From NCBI GenBank assembly GCA_024704765.1, contig JAKMXF010000088.1, forward strand, positions 1 through 64,000: 64,000 nucleotides of DNA, in the 5' to 3' direction. The translations under genes were made by a program, and so were the position numbers. The notes below the pieces were generated by a model. That model did not search any database. It was given only the letters and a program-made list of their open reading frames with translations, and was not told the origin of the DNA. Numbering within the stretch: the stretch's first letter is position 1; the number at the start of each line of letters is the position of its first letter. Below, piece after piece: positions 43,370 to 55,224 of this stretch. Origin of the DNA: Oopsacas minuta. Lineage: Eukaryota; Porifera; Hexactinellida; Lyssacinosida; Leucopsacidae.

Positions 43370-45890
43370 TTCATCAGCGCTAGCCCAGAGAGTCGCTCTT
43401 GTCCCATCGTGCTACGAAGGTAGCTTTTTACTCTGCGAAGACATGAGAATGAGCGCTCTGACTCAGAACTTCCAATTGGAAGGGTGCATCCAATTTTAGT
43501 AGGGTTAGAATGTTGGGAAAAATATCTTCATCTGCATGACTTAGACACTCGGACAAGTTTACTGATAATTGATTGGGCTCCTTGGAACTTCAATAGCGCT
43601 GCCATTCCTTCATTTCAGATCTAAGTGAAGAACTAAATGGCTGGTCTGGTCCCCAAAACATTAGTCCAATTACAACAGACTCTAAGTCAACAGCACCTAA
43701 TGTGATGGCACCGGGGAGTAATGCAAGGATCTCTATGCCTTTCCTGTCCTCAGTATTGAATCGACTGTTAAATTCAGCTAATAAATAGTCAGCAAACGGT
43801 ATTGCCAGATTTCGCAGGTAATACTCCTTTGGACATGTACTTGGAGCATTGGCTCTGTATATTTGTCGAGAAGATCTAGGTCCAGCTCCTCTAGGAGATG
43901 TGATATTAACACCAACCTTCGAGGCAAAGTGGATAACTTCTTCATACCAGCTGTTGTACTCATCCTCAATATCATGCCTTAAGGCAGTGATTCAATATTT
44001 TGTCCGGTCGATCATGGCATATGCCTGATAGATATCCAGGTCCCTTTTCTGCAGCTTGGAAGCAATGGACCTGCTGATCTCAAATGCATTCTTTGCAATA
44101 ATGAACGCGATTATAGTTGCTGATGACTCCAGATTGGATAAAAGCCCCTGTGCCTTAGATCTTGTATCCTGATCCAATGACCACTCCAAGTATCCTCATA
44201 AATTTGGTGATAGCTAGATGGATCCAGCATAGCGTCTAGACATTCGCACAATGACTTATACATAGTATAGAAGCTATCAAAACAAGTATGCCGCTCCACC
44301 CACCTTGTTTTACAGAGTCCAACAAGCTTTGTCTTATGCATGTCAAGTGCCAAATTTTTACTATACTTTCAAGAAATCGCTGCCTTTTGGGAGACTTGTC
44401 AAAGAACCGGAAAACAGCGTTGAGCGTATCAATCATATTCCTGATTGCAGGCAGTTTACAAGCACTGGCAATGCTTAGATTGAGTACATGGCTGTTACAA
44501 TGTACATACAGTGCACATGGGGATACTTGTCTTATCCTTGTGTGTACTCCAACTTTATCAGAAGATATACAAGCGGCACTATCATAGCTTTGACCCCTTG
44601 CTTTAGTAAGATCGACGTGGTTATGTTTGAGGTTTTCGATAATAGCACTGGCTATTGTTTCCCCAGTTTCCCTCTCAAGATGCACGAAATCAAAGAAAAA
44701 TTCTCTGATTTCGTTACCATCAAGTAACTTCAGACACACGGATAGAATCTCTTGATTGCTATGAGGATGTGTAACTTCATCAGTCATAATAGCAAAGAAG
44801 GTGTTATCAAATAGAAGCTTCGCGTGTTTTCCTTTCGAATATATTCAGCTACTAAATCAATAACTTCGTTCTGGGTTCTTTTTGACGTGTACAGTGCATT
44901 CTTTTTTCCACTTTCGAGATGTTCCCGAAAACAACATCACGCCTGGACATCATCTCAAGAATTGCTCAAAAAATTACCTTTATTAGAAAATATACTTATA
45001 TTTTCATCCCTGTGGCCACGAAGTGATAAATTCTGTTTCCTACACACTACTACAGTTTCAATGACACTCTTCAAGATGTGGCGGTTCTTCATATATACCT
45101 CCTGGTTGGCCTTGATTTATGATGAATGGTAGGGCTGTTTCGCGGCCTTTTAGATGTTGCAATAACAGCAAGCGATGTTGAACCGCATCTTTGTGATATT
45201 GGAGACTTTGATGATGTTCCAACGCACCATCTTTTCCGGTAGCTCTGACCAGGTTAATAAACGGTTTATTTACAAGTACGCCACTGTATTTCCTTTTGTC
45301 ATTTCTGATGAAAATATCATACAATATTTGCAGAGTCCTCCACCAACAGCAGGACTGTACGTTAACCACCCATATCGTTCCAGCCAAGAGTGCTGGAAGA
45401 CGAGAACTTTCTTCTGTTTTGTTTTTCCACGAACAATCGTCTGATTTATAAACGCCTGGAAATTTTTCCCAGGAGTAAAGTGGTGTGACAGATAGTTGGC
45501 CTTTGCATCGTCACTGAGATTTCTTACTATAACATTACCCTTTAAGATATCTCCAACATCGTAAAGTGATATTTGGAAAGCAGACTCATTAACTATGAAG
45601 TCTGAATCCTGTGGGGATGAAATTGTGACATCTGGAACATGGGGCTCAGTGAATATATTAACTCCTGATGAAGTATTCGAAACATCTACCACATTCGGCG
45701 AGTCAGAAATTTGAATATCTTGGGAATGCACTGAAGAAGTAGCACCTGCTTCAGGTGGTTGTGAGTTGCTAGTGGGCTGTACCTAAATAACTAATTCTCT
45801 TTCGTTAATGTTACTCTTTTCTCTCTTTGATATGCTAAACGCCAACAATGTTTGTTGTAATTCAGGAGCATCTCTCTTCTGAGCCGACAT
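43370..45890 (-). pseudogene. hAT transposase, ZMYM1-like with TTF zinc finger, decayed
   Basis: The ATG at 45890 starts MSAQKRDAP, with an early TAG about 37 codons in. The frame 45731-45270 carries the TTF-type zinc finger (FQHSWLERYGWL, LCKYCMIFSSE). A frame at 44787-44236 has the hAT core: DGNEIREFFFDF, ARGQSYDSAACISS and YVHCNSHVLNLS. Further frames at 44353-43975 hold CKTRWVERH. Near 43380-43480 is the C-terminal dimerisation motif SERSFSCLRRVKSYLRS. Frames alternate, so this copy is inactive. Confidence 0.78.
45300..45460. other. TTF-type zinc-finger coding region within hAT relic
   Basis: Minus-strand segment with the Cys-x2-Cys of LCKYCMIF and the conserved WL…YGWL…YSP context found in ZMYM1-like hAT proteins. 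Confidence 0.5.
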
Positions 45891-46299
45891 TCAGTTTAGA
45901 CCTGAAAATCAGAATGTATGTAGATGTTAGAGTGAATATGAACAAAAATGATATAAAACTAATGTGACCGATATTTATTGAAGGATGAGTTTGAAACCAT
46001 AGGGTAATTCCACGTCAATTCATCCAGCCATTTCACCAACATCAACCGATTTGTCTGAAACTCGCTGTGGCTACTACCTAGTTATTGCATCTATTGACTG
46101 ACAGCTGTTACTTATTTATTTATGAAAGAATACAGGTACACAATCAGCACTGATACGGATTACAGTATTAAATATGAGAATAACAAATATTAGTAGACTT
46201 GTTAATATCTCAATTTTGTCCAGATTTGGTTTAATTCCTTCAGAAATGGGAGGCCCAGACCCCCTGGACCCCCCCTGGGACCGCCTCTGGAGACCGAGG

Positions 46300-47077
46300 T
46301 ATTGGAAACTGCCGTAACTTCTCCGCTACTCCCTGTGTTGGTCTTCTCCCCTCTGAGCAGACATAATGCCCCAGGAACTCACCTTCCGAGTATCCGAAAT
46401 GACATTTGTCCCTTCTCAACTGAACGTTACCCCTCGAATTCTTGCAAACGTGTACCGCAAATCCCCAAAATGCTCTCGAAAGTTCGAGAAAATACACAGC
46501 AATCGTCTACATAAGCCTCAGCCCTGGGTACCTCCTCCAGAATGTTATCCATGAGCCTCTGGAAAGTGGCCTGCGAATTACACAACCCGAAAGGCATAAT
46601 AACCATTTCGTATTGTCCGCGTGGGGTGTGGAATGCTGTCTTTTCTATGTCTGTCTTCTTCACTGGGACACTCCAGGATGCTGACGCGATATCTAGTAAC
46701 GAAAAATACTGGTTCCCTTCGAGTTTGTCCAGGATAGTCTGGATATTGGGGAGGCTATAAGCATCTTTTTTCGTTGCGTTGTTCAGTTGGCGATAGTCGA
46801 TAGCGAATCTTAGGCTTCCGTCTTTCTTCTTAACGAATACTACATTGATCGCCCATGGCGAGTGCGAAGGCCGACATACCCCATTAGTAACCATCTCGTC
46901 CAGCTGTCGTTCCACCTCGGCCTCCCATTTAGGCTGCATCCGTCTTGCTCTTTCTTTAATAGGTGTAGCATTACCCATCTCAATACAGTGTTCGCACAAG
47001 CTAGTACGACCTGGCTTCTTTGGGTCGACCGCAAATAAATCCTTATTCTCTTCTAGGATTCTGGCTAGCTCTCTCAA
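46300..47077 (-). pseudogene. Gypsy reverse transcriptase domain
   Basis: The open part (47077-46427) carries the usual RT blocks: the IDYRQLN block, YSLPNI, the FSLLDI block, MPFGLCNSQATFQRLMD and the active-site YVDD. It then frameshifts just after the YVDD box (about 46470), and the following frame (46497-46290) continues toward the connection domain before the hAT interrupts it. Confidence 0.82.
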
Positions 47078-47212
47078 CTCCTATTCTTTCAACTCAGGGA
47101 CCACGTCAATCCGATCCTAAACCTGCTACCAAGTTATCACTCATCGCCGTCTGTGCTCTGAATAGGGGGCCTCCTTCCGTTAAGGTTGACTCTATTGGTA
47201 TCCACGCTTCCC

Positions 47213-47749
47213 CTAAGCCGACCCGCCCCCTTTGGTGAAATCGAAGGTTACTCTGTCAAAACATAACATTAACTCTCTCCCCAACAAGAGTGTAGGTTCG
47301 TCGCTGTCCAATACATAAAAGGCTGCGATGGCTTCTGCACGGCCTATATGTACTCTAACGTTTACCTTTCCGACGACAGGTACCAGGACCTTGCCCAGAC
47401 CGAACACATGAGTATACGCTGGTCGAATGTGGTCGTCGAGCCCCAACTGCGCTAGTGTGTTTCGATCTATAACTGAAGGTTTCGCTCCAGTGTGTAATAT
47501 GGCGGACATTTCCTTCCCAGTTATTACGACTCTCAGCGTGGCCGCATCCTCGTCGTTAGGCTTGCTGTCCTTTCTGGGAATGTGTGCGAAGTTGTCCTTT
47601 TCCACTATCAGAATCCGGTTCTCCCCTCCACGTACTGGCCTCCTCGCGTACCGTCCCCTATGGTTGTCCCCTTGTCTCGGGGACTCGCCAATATCGTGTC
47701 CCCTCTGGCCGCAATTCCCACATGACCTCTCGGAGCATTGGCGCCACAA
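47213..47749 (-). pseudogene. Gypsy zinc knuckle and aspartic protease region, degenerate
   Basis: The frame starts with a CCHC-type knuckle, CGNCGQRGHD, whose last Cys is missing. It continues to the protease-like part, where the active-site triplet that should be DTG/DSG reads HTGA. The flap and GREL/LLLGREL motifs can be seen near the end. It can thus no longer act as a protease. Confidence 0.65.
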
Positions 47750-47924
47750 TGTCTCTTATTGGAGGCATCATCTGCCTCTGATTTAACCGTGGATAAAAAT
47801 TTGAAGGAGTCGATTTAATTAATTGTATTTGATAAAGAAATTCTGAAGAAATTACTTTATTTCTCCAATACATCTGAAGCTCAGTTGTGGGTAGATGGCT
47901 CAAAATTATATGAGTAATCTAATG

Positions 47925-48160
47925 CGTGACACTAAAATTTTTAACAAAAAGGTAGCTAAAAGTAAATGTTTTTGATATCAAAACATATTGCTGAAAAATG
48001 TTCAACTCTCTTCTTTCCAATGATACTAATTTCGTTAAATCTGATGAGTATAAGTGAGTCAAATTAGTGACTGAAGTGACCCTAGTCTAACTTCGTTGAA
48101 TTATTCAATATATAATATTTCAAAAAGTAATGAATATTTTTAAAAGAAATTTTAAACACA
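47925..48160. repeat. Inverted repeat arm R, partner at 37230-37475
   Basis: Reverse complement of the left arm. Just beyond it, the motif GGTCAAATAA…GAAGTGAAC recurs at about 48057, 48218 and 48375, a diverged tandem array of about 160 bp units. Confidence 0.8.
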
Positions 48161-48430
48161 TAATCCACCAGGCCTCAATAATATAAAGATAATTTATATC
48201 AAAATAATGATGAGAAGCCGGTCAAATAACACATTATAGTTGACACGAATGGAAAAACTCAAAACCTCAATGCCAAGTCATCATAAATATTTTAAAATTC
48301 TGATGACATTTTCTTAATCCACCAACGCTATACTTTCGAATGATAACAAGTTTTTTTCTCCAGCTATACGGAAAGTCGGTCAAATAAACGATTGAAGTGA
48401 ACACGTTTTTATAATTTGAATTGGCTGCTA
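48050..48430. repeat. Diverged tandem repeat, about 160 bp unit
   Basis: Three copies of a unit marked by GTCAAATTAGTGACTGAAGTGACC, GGTCAAATAACACATTATAG and GGTCAAATAAACGATTGAAG-like sequence. Non-coding. Confidence 0.55.
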
Positions 48431-48660
48431 ACTTCTCCTTCGTCCGTTTATATATACAAGTTTGACAGTATATTAAATTAATTAAGTGAACATAACATCA
48501 CGACAATTATACAAGTAGAGTGAGAATTAAGATTGCGTTATGCTATTACAAATTGTATAATATAATATTTAGCCATTAAGTCAATTTGTAACTATGTTTT
48601 CCAAAGTCTTGAACTAAACAGTGGGTAAATAGTAAATACACTACCATACTTAAGGCCCAC

Positions 48661-51340
48661 CAGAGACGATCGGGTCGGTCGGGCCATGGCCCGACCAATA
48701 ATTTTGGCCAAGAATACTTTTTAGCGGAGTTATCGCTAGTTTGGATCGAGAATAGAACGCGAGGATTCTTCATGTCGGTATTTTGTGACTTAATTAGAAA
48801 TGACCCATTAGTGTTTAGCTAAATTTTACTTGTTAGCTATTAGTACATAGTAATAGTTATGTAATTCATAGTTATCTACTAGCAACTGCTACTAGTGGAG
48901 TTTTCGTATCTGTGTTGTGTCTGGCTATAGCATCACTATCCTAAATATTTACCCGACATTCCTAACAACCTCTTACCATTTCTTTAGTAGCTAACAAAAG
49001 TGCTGATAGGGTAGATGGCGTTCGCTTCGTTGTCCACGCATTCATGTCTTCCTGAATTGCCAGAAAAGCCAATTCATCCTTGCTCCTCCTTCAGGTTTCC
49101 GTTGAGAGCGTTCGGGATAGCCAATCGGAGGATGAGACTCTGACAAGCAAGTTATTTCGAAGTTTGGCATTGGTTGACCTATGACATTAAGAAGGATGCT
49201 GTTTTCTGCCACCTGTGTGTGAAGTCGCTTCAAAAGAAGAAAATGACTGCCAAGAAAGCCAACTCATCGTTCACGCAGAAGGGATTTTCGTACTGGAAGG
49301 ACGCAAGGATCACTTTCAAAAAGCACGTGTCATCGGATTGTCACAAGGATGCTGTTGAGATGTCAATTATTATACCTCGTTCTTGCTCTGATGTTGGGGA
49401 AATGCTTTCATCCTCGTATTCTCAGCAAAAGAAAGACAACAGGGAGTGTCTTTTGAAGATTGTTTCTAATCTCAAGTTTTTAAACAGGCAAGGGTTACAG
49501 CTGCGTGAGACGATGACACGGACTCGAACTTCACGCAACTTATGAAGCTGCGCGCAAGAGATAATCTTCATCTTGCTGAGTTGCTCGAGAATAAGACCAA
49601 CAAGTACGTTTCACACGATATCCAGAAAGAGCTCTTGAAAATTATGGCGTTGTCAGCACTCCGGGACATACCGCATTCCATCCAAGAGTCTACATTCTAT
49701 TCCATCATGTGTAATGAGTGCAGGGATGCTTCTAATAAGGAGCAGCTGGTCATCTGCTTTCGCTGAATTGATAACAGCTCCTTGGAGGTCCATGAAGATG
49801 TAATTGGTTTGTATGCAATCGATGACATTTTCGCTGCAACCATTCTCAAGGTTATCAAAGATGGATTAGTCAGAATGAACTTAGGACTGAATAAGTGCAG
49901 AGGACAGTGCTACGATGGTGCCAGCAATATGAGTGGGCCTAAGAGTGGTGTCGCAAAGCAGTTACGTGATGAGGAACCACGTACACTTTATCTACATTGC
50001 CATGGCCATACTTTAAATCTTGCAGCTGGCGATACTATCAAAAGGTGTAAGCATGTCAACGATGCACTGGATGTTGCCTTTGAGGTTTCAAAGTTGTTGA
50101 AATTCTAGCCCAAGAGAACAGCAAAAATGGAGAAGCTGAGGGAGGAACTTGCCCTGGATTCGCCAGGCTTCCGCGTGTTGTACCCTGCTCGCTGGACATT
50201 TCGTGCGGCTTCTCTGAAGTCGCTCCTTTCCAACTATGTTGCTTTACAGCAATTATGAGAGACTGAGGGATTCCACTTCCGATCCAACTATCAAGGGGAG
50301 AATCATTGGTGCTCAATCCCAATTTAACAACTTTACTTTCTTCTTTGGAGTAAACCTTGCAGAGCTAGTTCCATAACACACTGACAATTTGAGTAGGACC
50401 CTCCAATCAACATCCATGTCTGCCTCTGAAGGAGCCAACATCGCCGCCATGACAGTGACAACACTGAGATCACTTCGCACTGATGACCACTTCACTGCCT
50501 TTTGGGATCATTTGATCAATGCTCAGCAAGATTTGGATGTGTGTGTGCCTAAGCTTCCAAGAAGGAGGAAAGTACCCAAGCGGTATGATGATGGTGCACC
50601 AGTTGATTTTCCCGATGAATGCCAGACACACTATCGTCAGTCTTACTTTGAGTCCCTCGACCTGGTAGTCAAAGCTATAGAGGACAGGTTTGATCAGCCT
50701 GACTACAATTTATATAGACGTTTGGACGAACTTCTCATTCACCCTATCCTCGGAGAGAGCACTCAGGAATATTTCGACTTCGTAGCCAATCTACCTTGAT
50801 GATTTCAACACTTCTCAGCTCCGGCTGCATCTCGAAATTTTTCGGGCAACATTCCCTAACAAGCTTAAGTCTCCAACACTGTCCTTTCACGATATCAGGA
50901 AATACATCCAGACCTTATCAGAGGCAGAGCGTCCCTTGATAAGTGAGGTTGTGACTCTGTCGAAACTGGTTCTGGTTCTTCCATCAACCAATGCTGTCAG
51001 AGAGCGGTCATTTAATGCCATGCGCCTGAAGACTTATCTGCGAACCACAATGAAGCCTGAGCGATTGGACCAGTTGTTGCTATTGCATGTCCACAAGGAT
51101 CACACTGACAACCTCTCTTGTGTTGAAGTGGCTAACTCCTTCGTGTGATTCAGAGCACCGTCTCTGTGTGTTTGGACATTTCCACTGATAAGATTGTTTC
51201 CCATGTGTGTTACCAACCAGTACGAATGTATTTAGTTAATATATTTTAGTTTAATTAGAGTCTATGATTCCCAACTAGTAGCTAACTACGACGACACGTT
51301 AAATCTGGCCCGATCAACTACCAATTGCTTCCTCCGGGCC
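48661..51340 (+). mobile_element. Second hAT element, decayed (limits approximate)
   Basis: The left end CAGAGACGATCGGGTCGG fits a hAT TIR. The right end is unclear, with GGCCCGATCAAC near 51306 as a possible inverted partner of the left GATCGGGT. The transposase reads on the plus strand. No 8 bp duplication could be matched. Confidence 0.55.
49160..51148 (+). pseudogene. hAT transposase (ZMYM1-like), broken
   Basis: Plus-strand frames 49174-49545, 49542-49766, 49782-50108, 50389-50799 and 50936-51148 line up. They give a TTF-type zinc finger (FCHLC, FKKHVSSDCHKDAVE), then NKYVSHDIQKELLKIM. The core follows: CRGQCYDGASNMSG and LYLHCHGHTLNL. The last frame has the C-terminal dimerisation domain, STNAVRERSFNAMRLKTYLR. 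Stops and frame changes separate the frames, at least near 49545, 49767 and 50108. It is on the opposite strand to the nested hAT and is not the same copy. Confidence 0.78.
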
Positions 51341-51603
51341 TGTACTTACTAACCCTTTCTAACTTTTTCCCTGGATATTTATCTCGAAATTCCGGAATTT
51401 TCAATTTTCCCTGGATTTCGAGATTTATACGAAAATATTACGAATATCCCACTATTTTGGTCAGAAAATGCGAGAAATATCCAATATTGTCCCTAGATTT
51501 CGGAATTTATCCCCTGGATATCATGTCAAATCCCGGGGATAATCCAGGGATCCCGAGAAGGTTGGCAAGTATCCAATACTACTGCCATATCATGGACTTC
51601 TAA
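51325..51603. repeat. Internally repetitive TCCCTGGAT/ATCCGGGAT segment
   Basis: TCCCTGGATAT, TCCCTGGATTTCG, CCCCTGGATATC and ATCCAGGGATCCC recur through about 200 bp with a closing AAGGTTGGCAAGTATCC. It looks like part of an old hAT-like MITE (a similar end, AAGGTTGCCAAAC, is at 8150-8161 in complement). No gene. Confidence 0.4.
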
Positions 51604-51660
51604 AATACAGGGACTATCAACTTCGTTATATGGTAAAATTACCGTAGACTGAAAATTAAT

Positions 51661-52310
51661 ATCGATGAGTATTACGTTTGGTACATTTAGCATCACATTT
51701 TTGGTGATATATATACTATTGTTAAATAGGAAGTAGCATATGGTGGTTTCATGTGCTATATTGGAATACTTGTAGTTTTATAGTTTCTGCGGTTTTAACA
51801 CCTTTCCATATATGGTAATACCGTTGATAATTCTTAATTTGTTAGAGTTCGACATGTCAAATGTATTATTGTTGGATAGGAAGTCATATATAAAGCGTCA
51901 TTTGAGCGTATCGACTTATCTTAGTTACGTCTAGCTTTATTATTCTGCGGTTTTCACACCTCCATATATTGTGATAATGTCTAAATCTCGAATATGGTTC
52001 GAGTTTGCATGTGAAATGTATTATTGTTTAACTTGAATACGAAGTCAATTAAGTATGATATGGGCAACTTATTGGTTTACCTCAAGGATCTGCGGAAGTT
52101 GAGTTGTGTGGTTTAACATTCTCATATCTATGCATGAACTGGCTGTTTTACGGTAAAATTAGCGTAGTCCGAAAAGAGTAGAAACTTTTTGAGAAAGCTA
52201 ATTGAAACAAACGAGAAATTCATGTGCCTCAAAAATGTTGTACGCATTATGATGGAAAGCCTTGTCGTGGAAATTAAGATGAAACCAAGCGGAAGAAGCA
52301 GAAAAATAAC
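51661..52310. repeat. Long inverted repeat, left arm (650 bp)
   Basis: Almost identical, by eye, to the reverse complement of 52941-53596. Inside each arm the motif TCTGCGGTTTTAACACC and relatives recur about every 160-170 bp (near 51785 and 51955). The inner edge overlaps a 76-codon frame of the kind seen in the spacer. Confidence 0.88.
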
Positions 52311-52940
52311 TGTACATGGTTTCCCAAGTAACCCGGAAGAACAGAAACGCTGGAAAACGAATTTACCGAATTTCGAGGACAATTGGTATATTCATTATAT
52401 AACACTATGTCATCAGTAATAATTCTATTGCTCTTAAATGTTAAATATTTATTAGTTAAACAATAGGTACTTCTAGTGCTGTATATCATATGCATTAATT
52501 GAATATCTTTTAATTTAATGGTAGCTTTAATTATTTATAGTATATATATGAATAAAATATTTTTCAAATTAATCATGGAAAATTTTAAAGATATGTATTT
52601 TCCCGAATATATAACCTTTGAATAATCGTAGAAAATTGTTCCAAACAGCAAGAAGGGTAATTAAATCCACTGAATCTGAAATTGACACTCTTGAATTTCT
52701 ACCGATGAAATCTTCTCCGGTATTCCCTTCTATTAATATTATTTAGTCAACTGATAATTATTGCAAACAAATTGAACATTATATGGACTGGATAATCATA
52801 GTAAAATGTAATATATTGTTTGATGGATTTGAAATCCGAGGTGGAGCGAGGAAAAATATAAAATTACAACCTGTGCCGGCAGCTTAGTCTATTAATTAAA
52901 TGTTTAAAAGTGGCACTATTAATTGGAGGCAATATGAGAG
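52311..52940. other. Spacer of the long inverted repeat: family R copy and possible THAP-like exon
   Basis: The first ~80 bp continue an open plus-strand frame, ending with KITVHGFPSNPEEQKRW. That resembles the middle of a THAP domain (FPxxPELRKxW), which suggests derivation from a P- or Kolobok-like element; this is tentative. From 52405 the sequence is collinear with the repeat at 7450-7298 and 5515-5051 (complement), without the MULE-1 insertion. Confidence 0.5.
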
Positions 52941-53596
52941 GTTATTTCTGCTTCTTCCGCTTGGTTTCATCTTAATTTCCACGACAAGGCTTTCCATCAT
53001 AATGCGTACAACATTTTTGAGGCACATGAATTTCTCGTTTGTTTCAATTAGCTTTCTCAAAAAGTTTCTACTCTTTTCGGACTACGCTAATTTTACCGTA
53101 AAACAGCCAGTTCATGCATAGATATGAGAATGTTAAACCACACAACTCAACTTCCGCAGATCCTTGAGGTAAACCAATAAGTTGCCCATATCATACTTAA
53201 TTGACTTCGTATTCAAGTTAAACAATAATACATTTCACATGCAAACTCGAACCATATTCGAGATTTAGACATTATCACAATATATGGAGGTGTGAAAACC
53301 GCAGAATAATAAAGCTGTATAAGAGACGTAACTAAGATAAGTCGATACGCTCAAATGACGCTTTATATATGACTTCCTATCCAACAATAATACATTTGAC
53401 ATGTCGAACTCTAACAAATTAAGAATTATCAACGGTATTACCATATATGGAAAGGTGTTAAAACCGCAGAAACTATAAAACTACAAGTATTCCAATATAG
53501 CACATGAAACCACCATATGCTACTTCCTATTTAACAATAGTATATATATCACCAAAAATGTGATGCTAAATGTACCAAACGTAATACTCATCGATG
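52941..53596. repeat. Long inverted repeat, right arm (656 bp)
   Basis: Reverse complement of 51661-52310. ORFs in the two arms (52382-52128 minus, 52900-53121 plus) are the same sequence read twice, not two genes. Confidence 0.88.
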
Positions 53597-53614
53597 ATAA
53601 TTTGTAGTGTACTA

Positions 53615-54345
53615 GTATCGGGTACGCTGCATTTATCAGATTAGTTTTTACTGTGCTCTGATTTGGGAGAATCAATTTTGCGTTTTGGTTTACTTTTACT
53701 TAAATGTCAATCATCACTATCTAACTCAAAATAAATAACTATGAGAAGAAACGTATTTGCATACGATGTGTTGCCTGTTGAGTAGGTTAGCTAGTGAATA
53801 TTTGGAACATATCTTCTATCGTAGATCGGCATATAGGACAAGGTTTTATAGAAAAACAATCTTTCATATGATCAATAGAAAAAGTAGAAAAGTTGCAAAA
53901 TGGTGGTAGAAAGGGCCGGATTTAAAGCTAGGACAGGATCATGACGGAATATTTCTTGGATTAGCTATCAATTTGGTTATATATGAGTACTTAATCGGGG
54001 ATTTGAATACGAACTAAATGGTGATCGAATATATTTCTTCTATTAGTTATATCATGGTTTGGAATGTAAGATACGATGTTTTAAGTGAAGGAGAAGAAAA
54101 CGGGGTTTTAAACTGTCATTAATGTTGTTGGAACCGACTGTAATTGTGTCTAGGTGTTTTATCTGTGGACAAATTGGGACCAGGGATATTTTACTCGGTT
54201 CTATCAGTGTTTCTTTGTTATATAGAAAAACAATCTTTTTCCAAAATAATACACAACTAAATAGTGTCGAAACTAAATTCAAAAACTTATTCTCCCAAAT
54301 CGGAGCACAATAAACTCGATTATAACCATTCTGACAAATGACACC
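53615..54345. mobile_element. Deletion derivative of the 18968-22062 element
   Basis: The right part (AATAGTGTCGAAACTAA, TTCTCCCAAATC, CCATTCTGACAAATGACA) matches the right sub-terminal part of the large element at 21890-21990. The left part carries the inverted match (GATTTGGGAGAATCAATTTTG). The body is short with no transposase. Outer limits are approximate. Confidence 0.65.
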
Positions 54346-54899
54346 CTCAAAATTCTTACAAACGTAGGCGCTCCCTAGTATCGCTTATATTAACACACTA
54401 CCTAAGCAACCAGGGTTGCTAAACAACTTGGGTTGTTGTTAGGATAACTCAATAATTCAAGTAATGATTGTATTTTGTAAAAAATTCTAAATGATAAATA
54501 CCATAAATCATTGGAAGGTGATGGTTTAACAATTATTCACATTAGGCAACTCAATCCTGCACCCAGTCGCTGAATAAGATTCTTACCCAAATATGATGAA
54601 ATATAGTGTATTATATCTATAGGGCCGCAAAATAGGGTTGAAATCATAAATGAGATTCAATTTCAACAAAATGCCTATATATTATCTCATTCAAATTGAG
54701 ATTCAAGTTACAAAATAATTGGGGGGGAGGGGGCTGTAGACCTCAAAGCCCCCTGGCCTCGAGTTTATACTATACAGAAATTTTGAGATTTAATTATCTA
54801 TTGTCCATCCAAACTACATTTAATGGCCTTTTGTGGTGACACTGGAGAAGCTATGCTGCCCTTTTACTTAGTAATCTCGGCAAAATTTTATCCGATATG

Positions 54900-55040
54900 T
54901 CTGTTGGGAGCAAGTCTCTAAGTATGTTTCGAGATTTCAACAATTTGCTTACTTTATATTCATCAAAACAACAATAGATTTACACATGAGAAACTTGAAA
55001 ACGCGAAATTCTGATTCAGTTTCGTAACAAAATGACTGTT
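54900..55040. repeat. Unit of a 140 bp dispersed/tandem repeat
   Basis: Contains TTTACTTTATATTCATCAAA, then ACAATAGATTTACACATGAG and ACGCGAAATTCTGATTCAG, as in the array at 57200-57810 and the unit at 61140-61280. Confidence 0.6.
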
Positions 55041-55224
55041 ATCTATACCTCGAGTCATTTGTTACAGACAGTCATTACGTTACAGCTCTGTAACAAATGA
55101 TATTTTGAGAATAAATTGAGATTCTATTTTTGTATTATGTTATACCGTGAATTTGAGCGCGACTGTAGTATTAGTTTAAAACCGATAGTAAGAAAACCAT
55201 TTTCAAATGTACTTATAGCATATA

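Larger units (their letters stand above)
43137..46289 (-). mobile_element. hAT element nested in Gypsy RT/RNase H (3153 bp)
   Basis: Left end CATAGGCGGTCCCAGG; complement of right end CAGAGGCGGTCCCAGG; both then GGGGGGTC. GAGACCG occurs at 43130-43136 and again at 46290-46296, a 7 bp match that is probably an eroded 8 bp hAT duplication. It interrupts the Gypsy ORF between RT and RNase H. Confidence 0.85.
38140..47790 (-). mobile_element. Ty3/Gypsy retrotransposon relic, minus strand, split by two DNA transposons
   Basis: In minus-strand order from right to left: zinc knuckle/protease (47749-47213), reverse transcriptase (47077-46300), nested hAT (46289-43137), RNase H (42968-42633), integrase (about 42500-41750), nested RAG1-like element (41742-38465) and the integrase tail (38459-38160). 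The retro-element sequence that remains totals about 3.2 kb and is full of frameshifts. No LTR pair was recognised; flanking repeats are inverted, not direct. Confidence 0.75.

Noticed and set aside
37230-48160. LTR pair of the Gypsy element
   Set aside because: The two repeats are inverted to each other, whereas LTRs must be direct repeats.
52128-53121. Two similar ORFs (52382-52128 minus, 52900-53121 plus) as a gene pair
   Set aside because: They are one sequence present in both arms of an inverted repeat, with no recognisable protein domain on that strand.
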